64,000 nucleotides of DNA from Mesobacillus jeotgali (lineage in GTDB: Bacteria > Bacillota > Bacilli > Bacillales > Cytobacillaceae): assembly GCF_031759225.1 (NCBI RefSeq), contig NZ_CP134494.1:4570920-4634919 (forward strand). Reading direction: 5' to 3'. The translations under genes and the position numbers were made by a program. Shown piece by piece: positions 1-9,459 of this stretch. Every line of letters begins with the position of its first letter. The stretch's first letter is position 1. The notes under the pieces were generated by a model that saw nothing but the letters and a program-made list of their open reading frames with translations, was not told the DNA's origin and searched no databases.

Positions 1-2
1 TC

Positions 3-1118
3 GTGATGGTCGGCTTTGGGATTATCATTCCAGTCATTCCTTTTTATGCGGAAGAAATCGGGGCAACGCCAACTCAATTAGGTCTGTTAATGGCAGTCTA
101 CTCCTTGATGCAGTTTATATTCGCACCTATGTGGGGGCGAATTTCCGATAGGATTGGCAGAAAGCCTGTCATAATGATCGGTATTCTCGGGCTGTCCCTT
201 TCTTTTTTCCTGATGGCTCTTTCCACTGAGCTTTGGATGCTGTTTGCGGCCAGAATCATTGGAGGCTTCTTGTCATCAGCTAATATGCCGACTGTCATGG
301 CCTATGTAGCGGACATCACATCTGAGGAGGACCGTGGAAAAGGCATGGGAATCATCGGAGCTTCAGTCGGACTCGGGTTTATTTTTGGTCCTGCGATTGG
401 CGGCATTTTTTCACAATCCAGCCTGAACACACCATTTTACCTTGCAGGGGCAACATCGCTCGTTACGTTCCTGTTCGTTACTTTTGTCCTGAAGGAGTCA
501 TTATCACCTGAACAGCGCAGCAGTCAGGAAAAGGAAAGAACATCTTTATTGAAGGCTTTGAACGGACCGCTATCCATGCTATTCCTGCTTCAGTTGTTCG
601 TCTCGCTTTCTCTTGCTGGATTAGAGGCAACCTTTGCATATTTCGCTGCTGAAAAAGCTGGGTTAGGATCCGTTGAATTAGGATATATTTTCATGATCAT
701 GGGACTGGCAGGAGCTATCGTACAGGGAGGACTAGTCGGCAGGCTGACAAAGACGCTTGGCGAGGGTAAGGTCATCCAGCTTGGTATTGTTATTTCTGCT
801 GCAGGCTTTGGTTTGATCCTTTTGACAGAAGGATTCGGAACTGCAGCATTATTCCTGACCATTTTTGGTATTGGTAATGGGCTGATTCGTCCTAGCGTAT
901 CATCGCTTCTGACAAAAAAATCGACGACTGGGCATGGAGGCACGACCGGATTGCTTTCATCCTTTGATTCCCTTGGCAGGATTATCGGACCGCCATTAGG
1001 TGGATGGCTGTTCTCGATTGCCATTGGGATGCCTTATATCTCGGGGATTTTATTATCAGTGATTGCTCTCATTTTATACAGAGTCTACAGTGCTCGATCT
1101 TTAAGCACAGCAAAATAA
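3..1118 (+). CDS. MFS drug/metabolite exporter, 5' end cut by window
   Basis: Proton-coupled efflux transporter of the major facilitator superfamily, DHA1 (drug:H+ antiporter) type, in the cytoplasmic membrane. The visible part has the loop 2-3 signature GRISDRIGRKP (motif A) and the antiporter motif C-like stretch GASVGLGFIFGPAIGG in helix 5, with about 12 hydrophobic segments in total. The reading frame is open to the window edge and begins inside the first helix (VGFGIIIPVIPFY), so the true start lies upstream and the GTG/ATG at positions 3-8 is not the start. It ends at a TAA followed by a hairpin terminator. The substrate cannot be read from the sequence; related Bacillus proteins are annotated as tetracycline or multidrug exporters. 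Confidence 0.85.
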   Translation: MMVGFGIIIPVIPFYAEEIGATPTQLGLLMAVYSLMQFIFAPMWGRISDRIGRKPVIMIGILGLSLSFFLMALSTELWMLFAARIIGGFLSSANMPTVMAYVADITSEEDRGKGMGIIGASVGLGFIFGPAIGGIFSQSSLNTPFYLAGATSLVTFLFVTFVLKESLSPEQRSSQEKERTSLLKALNGPLSMLFLLQLFVSLSLAGLEATFAYFAAEKAGLGSVELGYIFMIMGLAGAIVQGGLVGRLTKTLGEGKVIQLGIVISAAGFGLILLTEGFGTAALFLTIFGIGNGLIRPSVSSLLTKKSTTGHGGTTGLLSSFDSLGRIIGPPLGGWLFSIAIGMPYISGILLSVIALILYRVYSARSLSTAK

Positions 1119-1124
1119 TCAACA

Positions 1125-1153
1125 GGGCGGCCTCTATGCCGCTCTTTATTTTT
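1125..1153 (+). terminator. Rho-independent terminator after the MFS gene
   Basis: GGGCGGC (1125-1131) pairs with GCCGCTC (1138-1144), including one G-U pair, and a T-rich run follows. Confidence 0.7.
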
Positions 1154-1239
1154 TATCCGGACTTTTCTAAATATTTAACAAATTGTCTGCCTATATTTCG
1201 GATTTCGTAGTAATATAGAGAATAAAGGGGGAGATTCAT

Positions 1240-3057
1240 TTGACAAAAACGATTGAAAAGCGTCCTGTCCGCTCTGAGGTCCCTGCGGATTTGACATGGA
1301 ATCTGGATGACCTATTCCTGTCTGACCTGGAGTGGGAGGCTGCACTTGAAGAAATTGAAACTGACGTCAAGGAATTCGCAGACTTTAAAGGAAACTTACA
1401 TACTAGTGCAAAATCACTGCTTGAATGTCTTACTGCTCAGGAAGAACTGACAAAGAAGCTAGTCAAAGTCCGCACATATGCTAGCTTGAAGCAATCCGCA
1501 GATGGCACAGATCCTGTGAATCAGGCAAATTCCGCTAAAGTGGCAGCCACTGGCACACAGGCTTTGGCTGCTCTATCCTTTATCTCATCTGAAATACTGG
1601 AGTTTGAAGATGGGAAAGTAGAAGAATTCATCCAGGAGGAGCCTGGTCTGGAACCCTTCAAAAAAAGTTTAGTTGAGCTATTAGAAACGAAGAAGCATAA
1701 GCTATCACCTGAAACAGAAGAGGTACTCGCTGCGCTTGGGGAGGTTCACGCCGCACCTTACAACATCTATGGCATGGCTAAACTTGCCGACATGCAGTTC
1801 TCATCCATTCAGGACGAAGAGGGAAATGAATTACCTGTTTCTTTTGCGCTATTTGAGAGCCGTTATGAATTTTCACCAGACACAGATGTCCGCAGAAAAG
1901 CGTATGATTCCTTTGTTTCTACACTAAAACAATATAAAAATACAATCGCTGCTACCTATGCAACCGAAGTGAAAAAACAGGTAACTCTCGCAAAACTCAG
2001 GAACTATGAGTCTGTTACCGATATGCTATTGGAACCGCAGCAGGTAACAAAGGAAATGTACAATAACCAGATCGATATCATTTACAAGGAACTGGCACCC
2101 CATATGCGCCGATTCGCCCAGTTAAAGAAGAAGGTGCTGGGCCTTGATAAGATGAAGTTCTGTGACTTGAAGGCTCCTTTTGATCCTGAATTCGATCCGT
2201 CGATCACCTATGAAGAAGCACGCAACCTGATCACAGAGTCCTTGAAAGTTATGGGTGCTGACTATACGGCCATGATTGAAAAAGGCTTTGAAGAGAGATG
2301 GGTGGACCTAGCTGATAATGTTGGAAAATCAACAGGTGCTTTCTGTTCAAGCCCTTATGGCTCACATCCATATATCCTGATCACATGGGCAGACAATATG
2401 CGCGGCTGCTTTACGCTTGCCCATGAGTTTGGACATGCGGGACATTTTTACCTGGCGAATCAAAACCAGCGCATCATGAATGTCCGTCCTTCCATGTATT
2501 TTATTGAAGCACCTTCTACCATGAATGAGATGCTTCTTGCACAGCATCTTCTCGATAAAAATAAGGACGATGTCCAGATGAGCCGCTGGGTCATTCTACA
2601 GCTACTGGGAACGTATTATCATAACTTTGTCACACACCTGCTTGAAGCAGAGTATCAGCGCCGTGTGTACGCCCATGCTGAAGCTGGCAAAGCCCTGACG
2701 GCAAAGACGCTTACGGAGATCAAAACTGACGTCCTTGAGGGCTTCTGGGGCGATACAGTGGAAATCGATGAGGGAGCAGGCCTGACCTGGATGCGCCAGC
2801 CTCATTATTACATGGGCTTGTATCCATACACCTACTCAGCAGGATTGACCGCATCGACTGCCGTGTCACAGCTGATCAAGGAAGAAGGCCAGCCTGCCGT
2901 TGACCGCTGGCTTGAGGTGCTCCGTGCGGGCGGCACTATGAAGCCGCTTGAATTGTTGAAACAAGCAGGATTGGATATGTCCACACCGGAACCTGTCAGA
3001 AAAGCTGTTGCTTATGTCGGTTCATTGATTGACGAGTTGGAGCAATCCTATCAATAG
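1240..3057 (+). CDS. pepF: Oligoendopeptidase F (M3B zinc metallopeptidase)
   Basis: Cytoplasmic zinc peptidase that cuts oligopeptides of roughly 7-17 residues and takes part in peptide turnover. The 605-residue length is normal for the PepF/M3B family. The zinc-binding motif HEFGH is at about residues 395-399, with a downstream conserved Glu region (EAPSTMNE). The start is a TTG at 1240, behind the strong ribosome site AAAGGGGGAG at 1224-1233; no ATG fits the family N-terminus. The gene stands alone between the MFS gene and a dispersed repeat whose first base is the last base of the pepF stop codon. Confidence 0.95.
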   Translation: MTKTIEKRPVRSEVPADLTWNLDDLFLSDLEWEAALEEIETDVKEFADFKGNLHTSAKSLLECLTAQEELTKKLVKVRTYASLKQSADGTDPVNQANSAKVAATGTQALAALSFISSEILEFEDGKVEEFIQEEPGLEPFKKSLVELLETKKHKLSPETEEVLAALGEVHAAPYNIYGMAKLADMQFSSIQDEEGNELPVSFALFESRYEFSPDTDVRRKAYDSFVSTLKQYKNTIAATYATEVKKQVTLAKLRNYESVTDMLLEPQQVTKEMYNNQIDIIYKELAPHMRRFAQLKKKVLGLDKMKFCDLKAPFDPEFDPSITYEEARNLITESLKVMGADYTAMIEKGFEERWVDLADNVGKSTGAFCSSPYGSHPYILITWADNMRGCFTLAHEFGHAGHFYLANQNQRIMNVRPSMYFIEAPSTMNEMLLAQHLLDKNKDDVQMSRWVILQLLGTYYHNFVTHLLEAEYQRRVYAHAEAGKALTAKTLTEIKTDVLEGFWGDTVEIDEGAGLTWMRQPHYYMGLYPYTYSAGLTASTAVSQLIKEEGQPAVDRWLEVLRAGGTMKPLELLKQAGLDMSTPEPVRKAVAYVGSLIDELEQSYQ

Positions 3058-3177
3058 AAAAGCGCAAGCGCCTTGGTCAGCCCCGACAAGCGTTGGAGGG
3101 CCTGACAGTGAAGTCGCTCTTTGACTTCATTGGCAGGACCGAAACGTCTCGAGGGGCTAGGCGCTGGAGCTAGACAC
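3057..3177 (+). repeat. Dispersed ~120-bp structured repeat, copy A (full)
   Basis: Begins GAAAAGCGCAAGCGCC and ends GAGCTAGACAC. The same element recurs at 25912, 42101, 44946, 54151 and 56372, always on this strand. The outer arms can pair (AGCGCC/AGCCCC with GGGGCT/GGCGCT), and an inner hairpin forms from GAAGTC and GACTTC. It has no ORF of its own and starts on the last base of the pepF stop codon. Confidence 0.85.
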
Positions 3178-3223
3178 TAATCTAGAGTGGGGAAATTTAT
3201 ACTTTCTTAGCCAGAAAATACAG

Positions 3224-3258
3224 AAGAACCCATGGGCATGAAAGGCCCATGGGTTCTT
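3224..3258 (-). terminator. Terminator after the parR-like gene
   Basis: Perfect 14-bp inverted repeat AAGAACCCATGGGC (3224-3237) / GCCCATGGGTTCTT (3245-3258), directly behind the stop of the minus-strand gene at 3260. Confidence 0.8.
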
Positions 3259-3259
3259 G

Positions 3260-3850
3260 TTATTTATTCATTTTTGCAAGGAAATCGCCAAGAAGGTCGT
3301 CTAAATCCTCTTCCTCTTCACTTTCTTCTTCCGAAGTTTCGGTTTGCTTGATCGATTCCCACACGAATGAATCTAAATCATCATCCATTGGGTCGGTCTC
3401 AGCAGTTGAGGCCGTTTCTTCTATAACCGGTGAATCCTCTGTTACAGCTGCAGACGGAAGATCCATCTCTTCTTCCTGGAGGTACAGGGCCTCATCTATT
3501 TCTGTTGACTTGCTGTTCAATGATGCAAGCAGTGCAGTAGCCCGTATGGGATCTGTCAGCAGATGATATACGATATTGCCCAGCAAAGCCTCTGAATGCT
3601 CGTGCTTGATCCAATCCCGTTGCGATTTGTTGAGATTGCGCGGAAGGGGAATGGTAATCGTCTCGCGTTCCCTCGAATATGAATTCCCTACACCCTGCAG
3701 GACAAAATCAGCAATTTTGCTGGAGAAATTCCTTCTCTCAGTTTCTTTTAATTTTTGAAGCTGCCTCAAGATATGGTCTGGTGTATCAGACGGGATACGG
3801 AACGATAGTGCTTGTCCCCTCTTAATCTCATTTGGGTTGGTTTTTTTCAT
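3260..3850 (-). CDS. ParR-like DNA-binding adaptor of an actin-type partition cassette
   Basis: 196 residues. The N-terminal part (about 12-52) reads as a ribbon-helix-helix domain: a short beta segment (ALSFRIPSD), then helices HILRQLQKLKETE and NFSSKIADFVL. The rest is highly acidic and disordered-looking, ending in the short amphipathic helix LDDLLGDFLAKMNK. This layout (RHH DNA binder plus a C-terminal filament-binding tail) is that of ParR adaptors, which link centromere DNA to ParM filaments. It starts 14 bp after the ParM-like gene, with ribosome site AAGGTGA, so the two form an operon. Family membership is inferred from layout and neighbour; I do not recognise the protein from sequence identity. 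Confidence 0.7.
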   Translation of the reverse strand: MKKTNPNEIKRGQALSFRIPSDTPDHILRQLQKLKETERRNFSSKIADFVLQGVGNSYSRERETITIPLPRNLNKSQRDWIKHEHSEALLGNIVYHLLTDPIRATALLASLNSKSTEIDEALYLQEEEMDLPSAAVTEDSPVIEETASTAETDPMDDDLDSFVWESIKQTETSEEESEEEEDLDDLLGDFLAKMNK

Positions 3851-3864
3851 AGAATCACCTTATT

Positions 3865-5040
3865 TTAGCTTTTAACAGGTTCAGAAGCGGCTTTGCTGCT
3901 CTTCTCTGATTTCTTCACATAATCCATGATGAGCTTATAGTAAGCATTTGCCATCATCCAGATGCTCTCTTTCTCGTCTTCGAAAAATTCGATGTTATAG
4001 CCATCAAGATTATTGTTTAATGTCTTAATATACTCTTTCAAGACTGTCGCACCGCCACCGACAAAATAGCAGATTTCCGTCTGTGAGTTCTTTGCCCACA
4101 CATTGCGTAGCAGGCGGTATTGCTTTTTGGCCAGTTCTAGAAGGATACGGTCCGTGATATCATGGACGCTTGTACGGCTTCCCTTGACCATGATGTGGTT
4201 GCGGTCATTCTTGCGTGTGATGATCTCTACAACATCTGTACGGCTGTCCAGTTCAACGCCATGCTTGCTGCGGATTTCTTCCCTGATTTGTTCAAGCGCC
4301 TCAGAAACTCCAAGGTTGAAGCCCTGTGCCTTGTCATCATCGACATTGCGGTTTTTGATGACAGCGATATCAGTAGATAAACCACCGATATCCTGGATCA
4401 GGATTCTTCTATCAATTAAATCCTTATTGATGATTTTAAGGCTGTTATCCATTACTAGATTGATATAAGCAGCGAAGCCTTCTGGATAAACCTTCACTTC
4501 ATCAAATTTGATATTAACTTTCAGGCCCTGAAATTTCGGAGTAACAAGGAATTCTACCTGGTGGACAGATCCAACCAGTTTCGAACGATAGCCTGCGTCT
4601 TTTCCTTCTTTCACTTCACGAAGCGGAAGTCCAGTTCCGAGTGTGTAGTTCGCATCGATGACATTCTTGCTTTTCGGGAAAAGCTTTGCATTTTCTTCTT
4701 TCACTGCATCCAAAGCAAGAGTCGCGAAAAGCATGATCAATGTCTGGTCTTCCTCGGACTTGCTGCTTCCTGGATCTAATTCTGTTGCATTATCGCTTTT
4801 AGTCGCCAGATTGCCGACACGATAAATAGCATTATTATCCTTCAGGGCAGGGGAGTGGACACGGATATGAATTCCTTCAAGCGGATCCTTCGTATCAAGC
4901 TCCTCAATACCGATGACAGGACGGTCTTCTGTATCCCTTGCTACGATATTAGGGATATTAAGCTCATTATCGAACTCTCCAAAAATAGCTTTAATAGAAT
5001 CGTTACCAACATCAACAGCTGCAATTCTAGATTTCGTCAT
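3865..5040 (-). CDS. ParM/StbA-family actin-like ATPase
   Basis: About 391 residues. Actin-fold nucleotide site: phosphate-1 loop VDVGNDSIKA near the N-terminus, phosphate-2 loop QDIGGLSTDIAV near the middle, and adenosine motif CYFVGGGATVLKEY near the C-terminus. ParM-type proteins polymerise with ATP and push apart DNA copies bound by ParR at parC. Three in-frame ATGs lie close together; the one at 5040 has the best spacing from AAAAGGA, although 5049 and 5046 are possible. Upstream (5162-5334) lies an array of GTAWAC repeats resembling a parC centromere, and downstream is the ParR-like gene, so the whole cassette is present. It sits among ordinary chromosomal genes, with no visible plasmid replication or integrase gene nearby. 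Confidence 0.88.
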   Translation of the reverse strand: MTKSRIAAVDVGNDSIKAIFGEFDNELNIPNIVARDTEDRPVIGIEELDTKDPLEGIHIRVHSPALKDNNAIYRVGNLATKSDNATELDPGSSKSEEDQTLIMLFATLALDAVKEENAKLFPKSKNVIDANYTLGTGLPLREVKEGKDAGYRSKLVGSVHQVEFLVTPKFQGLKVNIKFDEVKVYPEGFAAYINLVMDNSLKIINKDLIDRRILIQDIGGLSTDIAVIKNRNVDDDKAQGFNLGVSEALEQIREEIRSKHGVELDSRTDVVEIITRKNDRNHIMVKGSRTSVHDITDRILLELAKKQYRLLRNVWAKNSQTEICYFVGGGATVLKEYIKTLNNNLDGYNIEFFEDEKESIWMMANAYYKLIMDYVKKSEKSSKAASEPVKS

Positions 5041-5084
5041 TTTCATCATTCCTTTTCAATAATCTAAGTAAATCTAGTAATTAT

Positions 5085-5334
5085 GTATACTCACTTACTA
5101 TTTTAAAGGTAAAGGTAAATAATAGATACTGCAAGCAGTACAGGCAAAAAGAAATATAAATGTAAACATGTAAACATGTTGTAAACCCAGGGCGAATGTA
5201 AACATAATTGTACACAATGAATACAATATTGTATACATCTTGATTTAACAACATGTATACGGTTTTGTATACACGTAAACATAATTGTATACACAATGTT
5301 TACATTTCGTATACTTGTTTACTATTATGTATAC
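5085..5334. repeat. Centromere-like (parC-type) array of GTAWAC repeats
   Basis: Hexamers GTATAC, GTAAAC, GTACAC or their complements start at 5085, 5162, 5170, 5181, 5198, 5210, 5231, 5255, 5267, 5275, 5287, 5298, 5309, 5317 and 5329. Spacing is mostly 8 or 11-12 bp, close to one helical turn. The array lies directly in front of the ParM-like gene and probably contains its promoter. In ParMRC systems such arrays bind ParR and autoregulate the operon; that role is inferred here. Confidence 0.75.
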
Positions 5335-5770
5335 AATTGCTAAATGCGTGTATTTTTCTAGTAATTTCCATAAATCAATCTCTGACTCCCCTCCCCTGCC
5401 TTCTCTTTTTATTGATAGTTTTTACGCTATTACGGTAATTGGTATAAGGGAATCCGTAAAAACCGAAGAAAAAGATGGAATTCAATCTGATGTTCGGTGG
5501 AAAATCAATATTCATATCAAACAGATTAATAAATGTCCTGAAATTTCGGCCGCAGTATAGAATTAGGATAAAAAAAGAAAAGTAATTCGAATCAGCTAAG
5601 AGGAACACATTGGCGCTTCAGGTCAGTGGAGTTGTATAAGAAGAGGCAGCCCCCTCCCCTTTCGGTAAAGGGCAGGGATATCCTTGTATAATACCGTCGA
5701 AGGATGACGACAAAGGAAGAAGATTGCAAATGAAATAGAATAGCCAGGACAGTGCCTGGCTTAAAGGGGT
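5335..5770. other. Gene-free stretch between the parC-like array and yjdM
   Basis: I see no credible gene here. It holds a small hairpin CCCTTT-CGGT-AAAGGG (5657-5672), an isolated TATAAT-like hexamer near 5690 on the plus strand without a clear -35, and an inverted repeat GCCAGG/CCTGGC (5743-5760) that may end yjdM transcription on the minus strand. Confidence 0.4.
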
Positions 5771-6112
5771 TTATATTTTCTTAACAAATTCAGATTTTAG
5801 CTTCATCGCACCAAATCCTTCCAGTTTACACTCAATATCATGGTCACCATCAATTAAACGGATATTTTTAGCCTTAGTGCCGATTTTAATTACTGATGAT
5901 GTACCTTTCACTTTAAGGTCTTTGATGACAGAAACGGTATCTCCATCGCTCAGAATATTCCCGTTTGAATCTTTGATTACCCTGCTATCCTCTCCATTAG
6001 CCATTTCAGCAGCAGGATCCCACTCATGGGCGCATTCTGGACAAATGAGCAGCGGCCCATCCTCATATGTATATTCTGAACTGCATTTTGGACAATTTGG
6101 CAATTTGGACAT
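5771..6112 (-). CDS. yjdM: YjdM/PhnA-family zinc-ribbon protein
   Basis: 113 residues. An N-terminal zinc ribbon (CPKC at residues 8-11 and CPEC at about 24-27) is followed by a small beta domain ([21 protein letters not shown]) typical of the YjdM (formerly PhnA) family. The old name links it to alkylphosphonate use because of its position near phn genes in E. coli; its biochemical role is not established, and nothing here adds a phosphonate pathway. Single gene with its own short leader. Confidence 0.9.
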   Translation of the reverse strand: MSKLPNCPKCSSEYTYEDGPLLICPECAHEWDPAAEMANGEDSRVIKDSNGNILSDGDTVSVIKDLKVKGTSSVIKIGTKAKNIRLIDGDHDIECKLEGFGAMKLKSEFVKKI

Positions 6113-6292
6113 AGTTAAGCCTCCGAATTACTTTTTAATAAGCTTAATTATAGCCAAGTTTCAGCAACATTCCTATGTTATTAGCAAAATACGACCATCA
6201 TCAATCACATGTCTGTATAGCGATATGTTTCTTTAAGCTTACTGACACATATTAAGGCAAAGCCATACAGTTTAGGAGACTTCTGAATAACG

Positions 6293-6335
6293 AAAAGCCC
6301 CGATAGGACGATCAGTCATCCATCAGGGCTTTTTC
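6293..6335. terminator. Terminator after swrC (usable on both strands)
   Basis: AAAAGCCCCGAT (6293-6304) pairs with ATCAGGGCTTTTT (6323-6335) in a U-rich-ended hairpin just beyond the swrC stop. Confidence 0.75.
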
Positions 6336-6336
6336 A

Positions 6337-9300
6337 TTAGTTTTCTACAATGTCCTTACGGTTTTTCTTGAATATCCTTGATAGAACTTCATATACAATC
6401 GGTACGATAATCAGCGTCAATAATGTTGAACTAGTCAAACCGCCGATTACAGTGATCGCAAGGCCCTTGGAGATCAGTCCGCCACCGCCTGAACCGATCG
6501 CTAATGGAATCAAGGCACCAACCGTAGCGATTGCGGTCATAAGGATTGGACGTAAACGTGTGGCTCCTGCCTCAAGCACCGCCGCACGCATTGTCAGCCC
6601 TTCTCGTTCCATGTGAATGATTCGGTCTACAAGCACGATGGCATTCGTCACGACGATCCCTATCAGCATCAGCAGACCCATCATGACTGATACAGAGATG
6701 GTTTCACCTGCAATAAGCAGCCCTACAAACGATCCTATGACTGCAAATGGAAGCGAGAATAGGATTGCAAATGGTGCGACACCTTCACGGAAGGTTACGA
6801 CCAGGATGAAGTAAACGATCGCAATCGCAGCAAGCATGGCAGCTCCAAGCTGGGTGAATGTTTCGGTCATATCCGCCTGGACACCTGCTACGCCAACTTC
6901 AACGCCTTTTGGCAAATCTAATTCATCAATTGCTTTTTCAGCATCAGCAGCTGCCTTCGAAATATCCTTGCTTACTACCGTTCCTGATACAGAAGCATAA
7001 TACTGGCCTTTGCTTCTGGCTAATGTATTCATTGTTGTGCCTTCTTCAACGGTCACCAATTCAGACAATGGCAAGGTCGTGCCTAGCGCTGTTTGTACTT
7101 CAGTAGCAAGGATATCCTCGATCGATTCTGGCTGTTCAGCCTGCTCCTGCTGGACAATGACATCTAGTGTTTCACCATCTTTTTCAACGGTCGTCAAAAT
7201 TTCTTCTGATTTGTTCGGATTGAGCATCATGACAATTTGTCCGGCCGTCAGCCCATACTGAAGCAATTCGTCCTGCTCAACTTTGAAGGTATATTCTACA
7301 TAAGCATCTTCTGCACTTGAAGACACGTCCTTCAAGCCGTCAACAGCCTTCATTTCCTCTTCTACCAACTTGACAGTTTTGCTTAACTTACCTAAATCCT
7401 CACTGTACAAGGTATAGCTGATTTCATTCTCAGGCATCGACATTCCGCCGAAATTCTGGCTCTTCCATTCGCCGCTGTGGCCAATGTTGAAGACATATTC
7501 CTCAAGTTGATCCCTTACTTCTGAAAAGTTTTCCATATCCGGGTCAAAGATCAGGTACATTAGTGCTCCGCCTGCTCCTCCGCCCATCATGGCCGTCATC
7601 TGATCTGCCTCTTCGTTGATCGATACCTGTACGATATCGATGTCTTTGCGTTTCAGCATTTCTTCTTCTACTTCTGCAACATTTTCAATTGTTTCTTCCT
7701 TAAGCTCACCTGCTTTAGGTGTGTAAGTCAGATACATTACTTTATCTTCTTCACTGCCCATGAAGCTGAAACCGATGATTGGTGTCAGGGCAAGACTTCC
7801 GACGAGCAGAATAACCGCAATGAGTGAAGTAATGACCTTATGGTTAAGCGACTTATTCAAGACGCCCTTGTACCAATGAGCCATTTTTCCAACTTCCTTA
7901 TGGCTGTTTTCCGTTTTCTCGCTGTATAACTTCTTCCTGAACAAAAAGTGGGATAACGCTGGTACGATGGTAATCGCCACAATCAGTGAAGCACCCAGTG
8001 CAAATGTCATCGTCAAGGCAAATGGCGCGAATAATTCCCCTACCATGCCGCCTACGAAGATCAACGGAGCAAATACGGCAACCGTTACGAGTGTGGACGA
8101 CAGGATTGGCTTAAACATTTCGATTGTCGCTTCACGCACAAGTGCCCTGCCAGTTAATCTCTCTTCTTTTAAATGCAGGCGGCGATATATATTTTCAACG
8201 ACGACAATCGAGTCATCGATTACACGGCCAATCGCTACAGTAATCGCGCCCAGTGTCATGATATTAAGCGTGATATCCATCCAGTTCAATAGCAGCAATG
8301 CCATAAAAATCGAAACTGGAATCGAGACAATTGATATAATCGTAGATTTGAAGTCACGCAGGAATAGAAGGATTACAAGAATTGCGATCAATCCGCCAAA
8401 TAAAGCTTTTTCAATCATCGTAAAGACTGATTCTTCAATTGGCTCTCCCTGGTCAAGCGATACTTCAATGACAAGGCCATCTATTTTAGATTTTTCTTCC
8501 TTGATTAAATCTTTCACTGCATTCACTACATCCACGGTGTTCGCTTGCTGCTCCTTAACAATCTGCAGGGCAATCGCGTCTTCCCCATTCGTGCGGGAAA
8601 TGGATTGAACTTTACCAACTAGCTCAACCTCAGCAACGTCGCTGAGTTTAACAAAAGGTGATGGATTGGCTGCAGAAGGCGTGACCGGAATCAGCATATT
8701 TTTCAATTCATCTGTAGTCGTGAACTTGCCATCAACAGCAACAGCCTGCTCTCCTTCTTTGAACTCAAAAAGGCCTAATGAAACGCCAAGGTTGCTAGCC
8801 TGGATCATTTCCTTCACTTTGGACTCTGTTAAACCAAACTCGGCCAGTTTCGCCTCGTCATACGTAAGATTAACTTCTTCAATATGCTGTCCTGTCATCG
8901 TAACAGACGCAACACCATCGATTTTATCGATTTTAGGAAGGATAATTTCCTCAACGGTTGATGTAAGCTCGACAATATCCTCCGTTGTACTGCTGACACT
9001 CAATGCAGCCACCGGCATCATATTCATGCTGATCGCTGTGATTGTCGGCTCCTGAGCCCCTTCCGGCAGTGTCACCATATCCAATGCCGATTGTAAGGCC
9101 CGTTTAGCTTCATCCATGTCGATGCCATACTCATACTCTACCTGGATACTCGACATATTGGAGTAGGAATTCGAATAGACATATTTAACGTCTTCGAGCC
9201 CCTCCACCGCTTTTTCAATTGGGATCGATACATCCTCCATTACTTTTTCGGGAGTCGCCCCGGGATAAACATCCATAACCATCAAGTATGGAATCGATAT

Positions 9301-9420
9301 ATTCGGAATGGTCTCCATGTTCATCCGCGTACCAGAATAAATCCCTGATACCGTAATGATAATCGTAAGAAGCCATACGGCCAGTTTATTTCCAAGTACA
9401 AAATTGACTAAATTCTTCAC
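6337..9420 (-). CDS. swrC: RND-family efflux pump, SwrC/AcrB type
   Basis: 1027-residue inner-membrane proton-driven exporter of the AcrB/HAE family. It has the usual twofold arrangement: TM1 near the N-terminus (LAVWLLTIIITVSGIYSG), a large extracytoplasmic loop, TM2-6 with VAIGRVIDDSIVVVENI (the proton-relay helix with paired acidic residues), then a second half with the same pattern and LIGIVVTNAIVLVDRI. In Bacillus, SwrC (YerP) exports surfactin-like compounds and supports swarming; that substrate is from the family, not shown here. Single gene with no membrane-fusion protein beside it, normal for Gram-positive RND pumps. Its promoter carries a palindromic operator. Confidence 0.9.
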   Translation of the reverse strand: MKNLVNFVLGNKLAVWLLTIIITVSGIYSGTRMNMETIPNISIPYLMVMDVYPGATPEKVMEDVSIPIEKAVEGLEDVKYVYSNSYSNMSSIQVEYEYGIDMDEAKRALQSALDMVTLPEGAQEPTITAISMNMMPVAALSVSSTTEDIVELTSTVEEIILPKIDKIDGVASVTMTGQHIEEVNLTYDEAKLAEFGLTESKVKEMIQASNLGVSLGLFEFKEGEQAVAVDGKFTTTDELKNMLIPVTPSAANPSPFVKLSDVAEVELVGKVQSISRTNGEDAIALQIVKEQQANTVDVVNAVKDLIKEEKSKIDGLVIEVSLDQGEPIEESVFTMIEKALFGGLIAILVILLFLRDFKSTIISIVSIPVSIFMALLLLNWMDITLNIMTLGAITVAIGRVIDDSIVVVENIYRRLHLKEERLTGRALVREATIEMFKPILSSTLVTVAVFAPLIFVGGMVGELFAPFALTMTFALGASLIVAITIVPALSHFLFRKKLYSEKTENSHKEVGKMAHWYKGVLNKSLNHKVITSLIAVILLVGSLALTPIIGFSFMGSEEDKVMYLTYTPKAGELKEETIENVAEVEEEMLKRKDIDIVQVSINEEADQMTAMMGGGAGGALMYLIFDPDMENFSEVRDQLEEYVFNIGHSGEWKSQNFGGMSMPENEISYTLYSEDLGKLSKTVKLVEEEMKAVDGLKDVSSSAEDAYVEYTFKVEQDELLQYGLTAGQIVMMLNPNKSEEILTTVEKDGETLDVIVQQEQAEQPESIEDILATEVQTALGTTLPLSELVTVEEGTTMNTLARSKGQYYASVSGTVVSKDISKAAADAEKAIDELDLPKGVEVGVAGVQADMTETFTQLGAAMLAAIAIVYFILVVTFREGVAPFAILFSLPFAVIGSFVGLLIAGETISVSVMMGLLMLIGIVVTNAIVLVDRIIHMEREGLTMRAAVLEAGATRLRPILMTAIATVGALIPLAIGSGGGGLISKGLAITVIGGLTSSTLLTLIIVPIVYEVLSRIFKKNRKDIVEN

Positions 9421-9459
9421 TACTGCACCTACCTCAAATTGACTTTATTGACGATAACA

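Noticed and set aside
1004..1210. Plus-strand open frame overlapping the MFS end
   Set aside because: Overlaps the real gene and its terminator in another frame; Cys/His-rich nonsense.
5081..5560. Overlapping open frames of 60-90 codons in the GTAWAC region
   Set aside because: Repetitive Cys/Tyr/Ile/Val-rich translations of the repeats on both strands, no ribosome sites.
7967..8608. 213-codon plus-strand open frame inside swrC
   Set aside because: Antisense shadow of a well-supported RND pump gene; low-complexity Ser/Thr/Ile composition.
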